From assembly GCA_021778575.1 (NCBI GenBank), contig JAJYCH010000209.1, positions 1 to 7,597 on the forward strand: DNA of 7,597 nt, in the 5' to 3' direction. The notes below the pieces were generated by a model that was not told where the DNA came from, ran no database searches, and saw only the letters and a program-made list of their open reading frames with translations. Of the stretch, positions 1 through 5,705 are shown piece by piece. This DNA comes from Planctomycetota bacterium. Its GTDB lineage: Bacteria; Planctomycetota; Planctomycetia; Isosphaerales; Isosphaeraceae. The first letter of the stretch is position 1, and each line of letters starts with the position of its first letter. The position numbers and the translations under genes were made by a program.

Positions 1-1
1 C

Positions 2-514
2 CAGGAGACGACGGTGTTCATGTTCCTCGGGCGATCCTTTGTCTCTCATGCCCGAGAGTATACATTAACCCTACCCGCGCGGACATTACTTTCCTGACTC
101 TCAGTAGCGGACTGAACGGTTACAGAATATCAATCCAAAGGGGTCGCGGTCATCGGGATCAACTCAAACGATACGGAGACTTATCCCGACGATCAGCCTG
201 AGATGATGATTCGCGAGAAGGTCGAATTCGACTATACATTCCCGTATCTGTACGACGAGGACCAGTCCGTCGCGAAGGCCTACCGCGCGGCCTGTACTCC
301 GGATTTCTATCTTTTCGACGCGAATCAGCAACTCGTGTATCGCGGGCAACTGGATGGCAGCCGTCCTGGAAACGCGATCCCGGTCGATGGTCGAGAACTG
401 AGATCGGCTCTCGACCTTGTTATTGCAGGTCGCTCAATTCTTGACGATCAGAAACCGAGCATGGGCTGTAATATCAAGTGGCGCAAAGGAAACGAGCCTG
501 ATTACTTCGGTTGA
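2..514 (+). pseudogene. Decayed thioredoxin/peroxiredoxin-like (AhpC/TSA-type) protein gene, 5' end outside window
   Basis: The part from about 116 to 514 reads as the C-terminal two thirds of a thioredoxin-fold family. It has GVAVIGINSND, then YPDDQPEMM, AACTPDFYLFD, YRGQLDGSRPGN and a terminal SMGCNIKWRKGNEPDYFG, a tail I recall from about 180-200 aa thioredoxin-like proteins common in planctomycetes. The same frame upstream contains VFMFLGRSFVSHARE (14-58). This resembles the active-site strand of that family (usually MF-x-CNHCPFV-x-H), but the cysteine-containing segment is replaced by LGRS. Two in-frame TGA stops (95-97 and 113-115) separate the two parts, and about 14 extra codons appear between them. 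The ATG codons at 203 and 206 have no convincing ribosome site, and starting there would drop the redox centre. I therefore call a pseudogene. A short expressed C-terminal protein is the less likely alternative. The match to the family is from memory, not a search. Confidence 0.7.
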
Positions 515-539
515 TCTATCAAGAATTCGAGCGAAAGCG

Positions 540-568
540 TTGACAAGGGATTGGTCAGACGGTATCTT
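540..568 (+). promoter_or_regulatory. Sigma70-type promoter of tRNA-Ala
   Basis: A perfect -35 TTGACA (540-545) is followed by a 17-base spacer and TATCTT (563-568, 4 of 6 consensus). The expected transcription start is about 575, just before the tRNA at 583. A 7-bp inverted repeat, GACAAGG (542-548) and CCTTGTC (572-578), brackets the -10 and may be incidental. Confidence 0.7.
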
Positions 569-581
569 TCTCCTTGTCGAG

Positions 582-655
<74 letters not shown>

Positions 656-753
656 CTTTTTAAGTCCTTGTGCCATAAGGATTTGCGTCTCTGGTCATTC
701 TGATACGATCCGACTAACTAGCCTCTGATACGAATCGGTCGGGCGATTGCAAG

Positions 754-781
754 AAACCCTGGGAAGTTCCCAGGGTTTTTT
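754..781 (+). terminator. Intrinsic terminator downstream of tRNA-Ala
   Basis: AAACCCTGGGA (754-764) pairs perfectly with TCCCAGGGTTT (768-778) around a 3-base loop, and a T run covers 776-781. This is a canonical Rho-independent terminator, about 100 nt after the tRNA 3' end. It probably ends the tRNA precursor transcript. The A-rich 5' arm (AAA) could make it partly active in the other direction too. Confidence 0.85.
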
Positions 782-1255
782 CGTTAGCGTGGGTCTTGGA
801 TTGTCGTTATTGATTTTCTGGATAGATGCAATCAGCCAAGGAAGACGAGCCGGTTGAGTTCAGCCTCAACCGTCAAAGTGAAGAACCCTAGTCGAATGGG
901 TATCGGGCTCCGAGAGAGACCAGGAAGATGAAGATTATGACAGGGCTCGAAACAAGAGTCGCCACAATGATGGGGGTAGAATCGATCGAGAATCGATGCT
1001 GACAGACGACCGCCCGATCGGTTGATTTGTTCATGCCGGGAGCGATGACAGAGGACGGCGACCCATTCCTCTCCGGGTCGCTGGGCGGATCATCGACTTT
1101 CGAGCGCGGTGGATCGAAGTGTCCATCTCCTGAATGCCCGAGTTCCTGGATTGGCGCGAGCAAGAGTTCCCATCGGATCGTCGTTCAGCTAGACAATCAG
1201 TCTCAAGGCCAGGAGAACGGATCAGTCGAAGCCCGGTCTCACCTCGGCCGACGAT
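782..1255. other. Apparently non-coding stretch; one small hairpin only
   Basis: I see no gene here that I can support. A hairpin with an 8-bp perfect stem, CGGTTGAG (851-858) and CTCAACCG (865-872), has a 6-base loop and no T tract. A near-repeat of GAATCGAT occurs twice around 980-997. Open frames on both strands lack ribosome sites and look random. The stretch is probably decayed sequence between the tRNA and the gene remnant that follows. Confidence 0.5.
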
Positions 1256-1652
1256 CCCGTCCTCCAAGTCGATCGCGAAACTCCTGAAGCATGCCGAGCA
1301 TTATCGGCGCGACGGACCCACTCGTCTCGCCCTCGAACCCGATCTGAAGATGCTCCGACACCTGGCGTTCTGCTGCCAGGACCGGAGCGACCTCCTCGAC
1401 AAGAGGTCGGATCACACCCAGGCGTTGATCGCCTTCTCGGCCCACTGGCGAGACTGGCTGAGGCCACCCGAGGTGTGGGAGCCGCCGGATAAGGACGCGA
1501 CCGGTCAGTACCGCTCGCTGGCCAGGCACCTCTTCGCCCACTATGACGTCCCTCGCTTCCTCGACACCGCCTGGCTCGCGGGGCTCACACCGGAGGGACT
1601 CCGCTACCAGGGTTGGTACAAGCACGTCGGTCGGAGGAGTGAGGGGCGCTGA
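1134..1652 (+). pseudogene. Truncated remnant of a conserved protein, possibly the PcfJ-like group
   Basis: An open frame of 172 codons in which only the part after residue 45 (about 1266 onward) looks like real protein. It contains IAKLLKHAEHYRRD, then ALIAFSAHWRDWLRPP, then QYRSLARHLFAHYDVPRFLDTAWL and GWYKHVG. This style recalls the region before the core of PcfJ-like proteins, which typically read RHLFARYPVPxFLDxAW...WFxHxGxGxNIR. Here the frame leaves that pattern right after KHVG and stops at TGA (1650-1652), so the expected continuation is missing. The first 45 residues are rich in Ser, Arg and Pro and look like translated non-coding DNA, and no ribosome site supports the ATG at 1134. 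The family assignment is from memory and tentative. That this is a 3'-truncated (and probably 5'-damaged) gene is more secure. Confidence 0.5.
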
Positions 1653-1677
1653 GTGGGGATCAACGGGTTCCCCACTC
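1651..1677. repeat. Perfect 9-bp inverted repeat at the end of the truncated gene
   Basis: GAGTGGGGA (1651-1659) and TCCCCACTC (1669-1677) are perfectly complementary with a 9-base loop. The left arm begins inside the TGA stop codon of the preceding frame. No T tract follows, so it is not a typical intrinsic terminator. It could be a Rho-type 3' hairpin, or a scar or inverted repeat left by the rearrangement that truncated the gene. Confidence 0.55.
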
Positions 1678-1832
1678 CACCATTCAGTAATTCGTCCAGA
1701 GGACATGATGGCCGCGAGAGCCTAAAGCCGGACGTGGCGAATCCTGAGGCCAAGGAGACGTGTCTGGACTTGCTCGCCTGGGTCCTTGTGATCGGCTAGG
1801 ACCGGGGACTCGGCGGGGCTAGGGGTTGGTGT

Positions 1833-2303
1833 TCATTCAGTCTCCACCTCCACTATCTGGGTCACCACCGTCGTCTTCATCATCCGGGTATAGTGCGGCC
1901 CTCCGAGCGGGTATCGCTTGCTGGGATTGCCAACACAGATCGCCTCCAAGTGCCACATCTTGGTGCCGCTGGGCTCGGAATGCGTCACCTTCCACTTGTG
2001 ACCGAAGGCCCAGATGACGTTGCCAGATACGAGTTCGCAGACCGGCGTCTCGGCGGTGACGCAGTCATCCTTCTCAAAGGCACGCACCAGGGTCGCCTCC
2101 CGACGTCGCAGAATGATGTCCGTCCGAGTGCTGAAGGAGTCATACCACCCTTCGATGGCGACGGACTTCGAGCCCGATCGACGGACGCCAGTCACCTTAA
2201 ACGGGTGCTCGATCGATCCGGGTGTGTATTCGGGGTGCCAAATCTCCAGAGTCTCGCCGGGCTTTACCTGATCCGCCCGCTTCTCCACTAGCGTCCACGG
2301 CAT
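1833..2303 (-). CDS. Unknown protein, 156 aa, probably beta-rich
   Basis: I do not recognise this protein. It starts at ATG 2303, 7 bases after a strong AAAGGAG site (2317-2311). The in-frame TTG just upstream is not needed. The sequence is soluble, without a signal peptide or membrane segment, and rich in alternating hydrophobic/polar stretches that suggest beta strands. Two halves look alike: residues about 10-55 (ADQVKPGETLEIW, then HPFKVTGVRR and VAIEGWYDS) and about 90-130 (CELVSGNVIWAFG, then HKWKVTHSE and WHLEAICVGN). Each has a V-x-G turn, a strand ending in KVT and a closing strand ending in G or D. This may be a duplicated small barrel, an inference by eye. It lies 48 nt after the leftward gene before it, so the two likely form an operon. 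Its job is unknown; small accessory proteins like this are common on mobile elements. Confidence 0.8.
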   Translation of the reverse strand: MPWTLVEKRADQVKPGETLEIWHPEYTPGSIEHPFKVTGVRRSGSKSVAIEGWYDSFSTRTDIILRRREATLVRAFEKDDCVTAETPVCELVSGNVIWAFGHKWKVTHSEPSGTKMWHLEAICVGNPSKRYPLGGPHYTRMMKTTVVTQIVEVETE

Positions 2304-2351
2304 CAAACCCCTCCTTTCTTCCTTCTGTTGTCACACTCGCCTTCGCCGGTC

Positions 2352-2927
2352 TCAAGCGCGACGGTATCGGTCGAGACAGCCGATGACGTACAGTAGTTTG
2401 TTGATATCGGTGAAAGGGCACTCGATCGCTTCGAGGTCGTCGATCTCGTCGTCGGTGGTTTCCGGGAACGCGGCCTTGATGGCTCGGCGTTGCCTCTCGT
2501 CGAGGTCGTGTCGGTCGGACGACGACATTCCCAGTCCCTCGTCTTCAAGCCGATTGGTGAAATCAGCGGAGATGAGACTATGAATGTGACACTTGACGAA
2601 ATGCAGTTCTTCGGGAGTCAACTTGATACCTGTGGCACGTTCGGTGAACGTCGGGAGCGGCTTCGGTTTCCTCTCGTCGGCAAGTGCCTCGTTTGGCACG
2701 ATTTGATGGACCTCCAAGACGTAGGGATCGCCCGATTCCTGGACGATGGGAGGCGAGCCTTGATGGTCTTCCCCCCACTTGGCAACGTCGGCAGGAGTGA
2801 TGAGGGAAGCGAAAGCGTCGGCCCGTCCCTCTGCCTCGGTCAGGTCGTCAGCCTCGACATCGCGAAAGTGGAAAACCTGGACCGATTGAGTTCTCTCGGC
2901 GCAGAAAAACATCCGGAACATAGGCAC
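2352..2927 (-). CDS. Unknown protein, 191 aa
   Basis: I do not recognise this protein. I chose the GTG at 2927 because AGGAG (2940-2936) lies 8 bases before it. The ATG at 2921 is 14 bases away, and the ATG at 3005 has no ribosome site and would add an uncharacteristic N-terminus. The protein starts MPMFRMFFCAERTQSVQVFHF, so an N-terminal beta strand pair is likely. A charged middle part follows, with PADVAKWGEDHQ and PYVLEVHQIVPNEALADERK. The C-terminal part is probably helical (LTPEELHFVKCHIHSLISADF, then DERQRRAIKAAFPETTDDEIDDLE) and ends in LLYVIGCLDRYRRA. There is no signal peptide or membrane segment, so it should be cytoplasmic. It is the first full gene of the leftward operon. Confidence 0.75.
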   Translation of the reverse strand: MPMFRMFFCAERTQSVQVFHFRDVEADDLTEAEGRADAFASLITPADVAKWGEDHQGSPPIVQESGDPYVLEVHQIVPNEALADERKPKPLPTFTERATGIKLTPEELHFVKCHIHSLISADFTNRLEDEGLGMSSSDRHDLDERQRRAIKAAFPETTDDEIDDLEAIECPFTDINKLLYVIGCLDRYRRA

Positions 2928-2935
2928 GGAAAAGA

Positions 2936-2940
2936 CTCCT
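2936..2940 (-). promoter_or_regulatory. Ribosome binding site deciding a GTG start
   Basis: AGGAG on the minus strand lies 8 bases before GTG 2927. It supports this start over the longer frame beginning at 3005, which has no Shine-Dalgarno sequence at a proper distance. Confidence 0.6.
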
Positions 2941-2991
2941 AAACTTGGGGAATGCGGGGGTAACGCTGGAATACATGAACCGGATTGAATG

Positions 2992-3054
2992 TCAATGATT
3001 TTCATCCTGAGTCCGCAGTCTCGGGGTTAGCTGGTGGTGCGAGGCATGCTTCAT
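2992..3054 (-). CDS. Possible 20-aa leader peptide
   Basis: A very short frame encoding MKHASHHQLTPRLRTQDENH starts at ATG 3054 and stops at TGA 2994-2992. It has the best ribosome site of the leftward strand, AAGGAGG about 5 bases before the ATG, and sits directly downstream of the predicted leftward promoter. It ends 64 nt before the GTG of the 191-aa gene and overlaps the untranslated region in a different frame. It is rich in His (4 of 20) with no hydrophobic segment. It could be a leader peptide controlling the downstream genes, a remnant of a gene start, or a chance match. Confidence 0.4.
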   Translation of the reverse strand: MKHASHHQLTPRLRTQDENH

Positions 3055-3084
3055 CGATTCCTCCTTCAGTATTGTGATTGGTTC

Positions 3085-3113
3085 TTGATCGAATCGCCAA
3101 TATGGCTTACAAT
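3085..3113 (+). promoter_or_regulatory. Rightward promoter of the HTH gene
   Basis: TTGATC (3085-3090) is separated by exactly 17 bases from TACAAT (3108-3113, 5 of 6 consensus). The predicted start is near 3120, giving a leader of about 40 nt before the GGAGG and ATG 3161. It overlaps the leftward promoter, so RNA polymerase can probably occupy only one of them at a time. Confidence 0.6.
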
Positions 3114-3137
3114 ATATGCGGGTGGTGATTGAGTCAA
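3109..3137 (-). promoter_or_regulatory. Leftward promoter of the unknown operon
   Basis: Read on the minus strand, TTGACT (3137-3132, 5 of 6 consensus) is followed by a 17-base spacer and TATTGT (3114-3109, 4 of 6). Transcription would start near 3102 and cover the short leader frame. The -10 shares bases with the -10 of the opposing rightward promoter. Confidence 0.55.
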
Positions 3138-3138
3138 T
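3128..3138. promoter_or_regulatory. Palindromic operator candidate in the divergent region
   Basis: ATTGAGTCAAT is a perfect 5+1+5 palindrome. It covers the leftward -35 (3132-3137) and lies just after the predicted rightward start. Related CCAAT-type half sites surround it: GATTGG at 3076-3081, GCCAAT at 3096-3101 and GCCAATC at 3140-3146. The neighbouring HTH protein is the obvious candidate to bind here. This is inferred from position. Confidence 0.4.
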
Positions 3139-3160
3139 AGCCAATCGGAGGATTTTTCGG

Positions 3161-3481
3161 ATGGGGGTCGAGGACAAGCTGCGAGACGCCTTGATCGCCA
3201 GCGGCAAGCCGCCCAAGCAAATTGGGGCTGAAGCGGGCGTCGATTTTGGTGCGATCTATAAATTCTTGAAGGGCACTGCCGAGTTGCGGTGCGGAACCTT
3301 CGGCAAGCTGTGCGACTGGGCGGGGCTCGACCTCGCCCCCAAGGGCGAGACGATGGCCGCCGAGCTGCCGCCCTCCGTCCAGGACCAGATCCTCAAGGCA
3401 GTCGAGGCAGCCCTGAAGCACTCACTATCGGAGCGTTACGTGGACCTCACGCTCCGGGAACTCGGCTACTTCCGAAAGTGA
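3161..3481 (+). CDS. Small helix-turn-helix DNA-binding regulator (XRE/Cro-like), 106 aa
   Basis: I chose ATG 3161 because GGAGG lies 8 bases before it. The frame extends upstream to an ATG at 3116, but that lies before the predicted transcription start and has no ribosome site. Residues about 5-52 form a Cro/C1-like domain: LRDALIASG, then the HTH pair PKQIGAEAGVDFGAIYKFLKG, then LRCGTFGKLCDWAGLDLAPK. The last segment is the helix packing typical of XRE proteins that choose from a small set of operators. The C-terminal half (about 65-106, VQDQILKAVEAALKHSLSERYVD) is probably helical and could dimerise. There is no peptidase or ligand domain, so it is not a LexA/CI-type cleavable repressor. 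It lies between a divergent promoter region and the ParB-methyltransferase gene, and is likely to autoregulate and control one or both flanks. The HTH assignment is confident; the targets are inferred. Confidence 0.8.
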   Translation: MGVEDKLRDALIASGKPPKQIGAEAGVDFGAIYKFLKGTAELRCGTFGKLCDWAGLDLAPKGETMAAELPPSVQDQILKAVEAALKHSLSERYVDLTLRELGYFRK

Positions 3482-3531
3482 GTTGGCCAAAAAGCGTTCC
3501 GAAATCGACGAAATCGCATTTTTCTATGATC

Positions 3532-3570
3532 GCAAGTCTATTTGGCAGAATGACTTGCATCTAGTATACA
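3532..3570 (+). promoter_or_regulatory. Promoter of the ParB-methyltransferase gene within an inverted repeat
   Basis: TTGGCA (3542-3547), a 17-base spacer and TATACA (3565-3570) form a plausible promoter for the gene starting at 3628. The -35 lies in the 13-base gap between the perfect arms GCAAGTC (3532-3538) and GACTTGC (3552-3558). A regulator binding both arms would block polymerase. Two direct copies of CGAAATCG lie just upstream, at 3500-3507 and 3509-3516. Confidence 0.5.
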
Positions 3571-3627
3571 ATCGGTTTTAGCCGGGTAGAATGGGGGTGA
3601 GCTTACTGACCACTACCGGAGCCGAAT

Positions 3628-4959
3628 ATGAGCAAGCCCCGCAAATCGCAAACGCCGGAGCAGACGCCCGAAGGTTACGTCGCCAGTGGTAGCAGTCCCC
3701 CTCCGTTCAAACCCACTCCCAAGCCCATCGAGGGCATGCCTCGGATGACCGACTCGCAGCGTCAGTCGCTCCGGGAATCAATCGAGAAGCATGGGGTCCT
3801 GGAGCAACTCCACTTCTGCGTGAACGGGACGATCCTGGACGGCCACGAGCGCTGGGCCGTCACCCAGGAATTGGGCATCAAGAATTTCACCTATAAAGTC
3901 TACTCGGCGATGACCGAGGACCAGCGGATTGCACTGGCCATCGAGTTGAACTCCCAGCGGAAGACGATCACCCTGGAGCAGCGTCAGAAGCTCCTGGAGT
4001 TGTATGTCAAGGCGGCTCCCCACAAGAGTAGCCGCGAGGTTGCCGAAGCGGTTGGCGTGCATCACTCGACGGCGGCGAGGGTGAAACGACGTGTCGCACT
4101 CGCGACACCTACGGTCGGCCGCGACGGCAAGGTGTATCCTCGACCGGCGTCAACCGCGGCCCACACGATCCAGGGTGCGCGGAAGGCGGCCAAGGACCTG
4201 GCGAGATTGCCCGCAGGTGCGATTCAGGGGAGCGCGACGGGTCGCAAGATCAACAAGGCGAACTTCGAGCACGCCAAATCGGAGATGGCGAACGATGTTC
4301 CTGTGTTCACTCGCGACGATTATCGTCTGATTCATGGCGACTTCGAGAAGGAAGCCGCGAGCCTGGAGGACTCGATACTGGACCTCGGGCTGGGGGACCC
4401 GCCTTGGGCGTGGAATCGAGACGAACTCAAGGCATACATGGAGACTTATTTCCGGCTCCTAAAGCCTGGCGGCCTCGCGGCCATCTATTGTGGCATCCAC
4501 CAGATCGGCGAAATGAGCATCGCGGCCGACCTGGCTGGGTTGAAGCACTGGTCGGCCGCGTCCTGCAAGAACCAGAAGCCACACAGGGGAGTCGCTAAGG
4601 ACGGCATGATCAATTCGTCGTGGCGGATCGTGATGATCTTCGTCAAGCCGGGCGGTGAAACCCCCAAGGCGCTCAACTGGCTGACAAACTGGATCGACGT
4701 GCTTGAGGTCCCATCGGAGACCGGGGTGAAGCCGCACGAGTGGGCGCAGCCCTTGGAGGAGTCCAAGCTCCTGCTGAAGGGGCTCGGCCGATCCGGCTGG
4801 CTGGTGGGCGACCTGACGATGGGCTCGGCAACCTCAGGTGTCGCGTGCGTCGAGTTCGGTGCCCGCTACATCGGGTATGAGATCAAAGAGGTGAACTACC
4901 GTATCGCCTCGAAACGGATCGCTGACGCCCTCAATGCGAAGAAGAAACAGGCGGGTTGA
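3628..4959 (+). CDS. ParB-like domain / HTH / DNA methyltransferase fusion, 443 aa
   Basis: ATG 3628 has GGAG 6 bases upstream. A Pro-rich low-complexity N-terminus (1-35) is followed by a ParB/Srx-type domain (about 36-115) with LRESIEKHGVLEQLHFCVNG and ILDGHERW (69-76), the signature of this fold. A helix-turn-helix follows (about 134-155, SSREVAEAVGVHHSTAARV). The C-terminal half (about 228-437) is an amino-methyltransferase of the permuted type. Catalytic motif IV is DPPW (257-260), and the SAM-binding motif comes afterwards as DLTMGSATSG (395-404) followed by ARYIGYEI (412-419). DPPW indicates methylation of an exocyclic amino group, N6-adenine or N4-cytosine. The SAM motif differs from the usual D-x-F-x-GSGTT, which may mean an adapted or weaker site. 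ParB-methyltransferase fusions are typical of phages and integrated elements. No restriction endonuclease lies next to it, so it is probably an orphan used for regulation, replication marking or anti-restriction. The fusion is secure; the target base and biological role are not. Confidence 0.88.
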   Translation: MSKPRKSQTPEQTPEGYVASGSSPPPFKPTPKPIEGMPRMTDSQRQSLRESIEKHGVLEQLHFCVNGTILDGHERWAVTQELGIKNFTYKVYSAMTEDQRIALAIELNSQRKTITLEQRQKLLELYVKAAPHKSSREVAEAVGVHHSTAARVKRRVALATPTVGRDGKVYPRPASTAAHTIQGARKAAKDLARLPAGAIQGSATGRKINKANFEHAKSEMANDVPVFTRDDYRLIHGDFEKEAASLEDSILDLGLGDPPWAWNRDELKAYMETYFRLLKPGGLAAIYCGIHQIGEMSIAADLAGLKHWSAASCKNQKPHRGVAKDGMINSSWRIVMIFVKPGGETPKALNWLTNWIDVLEVPSETGVKPHEWAQPLEESKLLLKGLGRSGWLVGDLTMGSATSGVACVEFGARYIGYEIKEVNYRIASKRIADALNAKKKQAG

Positions 4960-4981
4960 AGCACCGGCAACCACGGTGATT

Positions 4982-5030
4982 GCCAACCTCGCTGTCTGGG
5001 GTCGTTGACTACCAGACAGCGAGGTTGTGC
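4982..5030. terminator. Perfect 16-bp hairpin after the methyltransferase gene
   Basis: The arms 4984-4999 (CAACCTCGCTGTCTGG) and 5012-5027 are perfectly complementary. With a one-base bulge (T5028), two more pairs extend the stem to 4982/5030. The 12-base loop contains a further GTC/GAC mini-stem. No T run follows on the plus strand, so it is not a textbook intrinsic terminator. It lies 22 nt after the methyltransferase stop, a typical place for a terminator or 3'-end protecting hairpin. It could also serve as a protein or recombinase site. Confidence 0.55.
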
Positions 5031-5137
5031 CTGCATCCACATTGTAGGTTCTGGGACTCTGGGGTTCGAGATTATTCGTCTCCTGACCCTCTCTCCCGGC
5101 GGCAATGATTACGAGACCGATGGGGAGGACCAGAAGC

Positions 5138-5506
5138 GTGAGTCACATCGTTCAGATACAAACCGAAGTCCGCGACGCCGAGGCGGTGAAGGCCGCTGCG
5201 AAGCGCCTGGGACTCGACGAGCCTTTTCACGGCACGGTCCGACTGTTCGACGGCGAGGCGACGGGTTTACTGGTCAGGTTGCCCGGCTGGCTCTACCACG
5301 CCGTCATCGACACCAGTACCGGCCGCGTCCAGTACGACAATTACAACGGCTCGTGGGGAGAACAAAAGCACCTCGACGCATTCGTACAAGCCTATGCGGT
5401 CGCGAAGGCAAAAATCGAGGCGAGGAAAAAGGGTCACAGCGTCTTCGAGCAGAACCTCGCCGATGGCTCCATCAAGCTGGTGATCCAGGTCGGGGGTGTC
5501 GCATGA
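5138..5506 (+). CDS. DUF1257 (Ycf35-like) protein, 122 aa
   Basis: The start is GTG 5138, with GGAGG (5124-5128) 9 bases upstream. It gives the N-terminus MSHIVQIQTEVRD, which is where DUF1257 proteins begin. The ATG at 5105 would add 11 residues and lacks a ribosome site. Family hallmarks are VKAAAKRLGL, then GTVRLFDGEATGLLVRLPGW, then VQYDNYNGSWGEQKHLDAFVQAYAV and a terminal ADGSIKLVIQV. The length is normal for the family. DUF1257 includes the plastid/cyanobacterial Ycf35 group. Its biochemical role is unknown, and no catalytic motif, signal peptide or membrane segment is visible. Its stop overlaps the next gene's start (ATGA at 5503-5506), so the two are translationally coupled. A Ycf46-type ATPase follows, so a cytoplasmic complex or chaperone-substrate relation is plausible but inferred. 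Confidence 0.85.
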   Translation: MSHIVQIQTEVRDAEAVKAAAKRLGLDEPFHGTVRLFDGEATGLLVRLPGWLYHAVIDTSTGRVQYDNYNGSWGEQKHLDAFVQAYAVAKAKIEARKKGHSVFEQNLADGSIKLVIQVGGVA

Positions 5507-5694
5507 AGACTATCGAGATCACGATCTCTCCGAAGGGCGAGACCAAGATCGAGACCAAGGGGTTCAGCGGTACCGAATGCCGCCTTGCCAGCCAGTTCGT
5601 CGAAGTTGCCCTCGGTCAGCGGACGTCAGAGCAAATGACCGGCGAGTACTACAACGCCCAGCAGACCAGTAACGACCTTCGTCAATCCAGCTAA
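5503..5694 (+). CDS. DUF2997 small protein, 63 aa
   Basis: ATG 5503 overlaps the stop of the previous gene in ATGA, so translation is coupled. The protein begins MKTIEITISPKGETKIETKGFSG, a pair of beta strands around a Pro-Lys-Gly turn, and continues with CRLASQFVEVALGQRTSEQMTGEYY, a helix. This is the pattern of DUF2997, a family of about 60-70 aa that I recall as a regular neighbour of DUF1257 and of Ycf46-like ATPases. The family usually stops soon after the EYY/EFY position; here a polar tail of about 13 residues (NAQQTSNDLRQSS) follows. The function is not known. It is too small for an enzyme, so a binding partner or substrate of the downstream ATPase is a reasonable guess. Confidence 0.82.
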   Translation: MKTIEITISPKGETKIETKGFSGTECRLASQFVEVALGQRTSEQMTGEYYNAQQTSNDLRQSS

Positions 5695-5705
5695 TCTTCT
5701 CCGGG

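Noticed and set aside
828..893. 21-codon plus-strand frame MQSAKEDEPVEFSLNRQSEEP
   Set aside because: No Shine-Dalgarno sequence, and its middle is the 851-872 hairpin, so it is most likely a chance frame.
888..1163. Minus-strand frame ending in a hydrophobic stretch (IIVATLVSSPVIIFIF)
   Set aside because: It has no ribosome site at either possible start, its N-terminal half looks random, and other frames in the same stretch are equally open. A small membrane protein from the ATG at 1034 cannot be excluded but is not supported.
1239..1706. 155-codon minus-strand frame opposite the truncated gene
   Set aside because: It is the antisense shadow of GC-rich coding sequence; the recognisable protein pattern is on the plus strand.
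2490..2942. 150-codon plus-strand frame opposite the 191-aa gene
   Set aside because: No ribosome site. The minus-strand frame has a good start signal and operon context.
3005..3005. ATG at 3005 as start of the 191-aa gene
   Set aside because: It lacks a ribosome site at a usable distance and adds an uncharacteristic N-terminus. GTG 2927 has AGGAG at 8 bases.
3116..3118. ATG at 3116 as start of the HTH gene
   Set aside because: It lies at or before the predicted transcription start and has no ribosome site. ATG 3161 has GGAGG and starts right before the HTH domain.
5005..5502. Upstream extension of the DUF2997 frame to ATG 5005
   Set aside because: The extension is out-of-frame reading of the DUF1257 gene and of the hairpin. 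The DUF2997 domain begins at ATG 5503.
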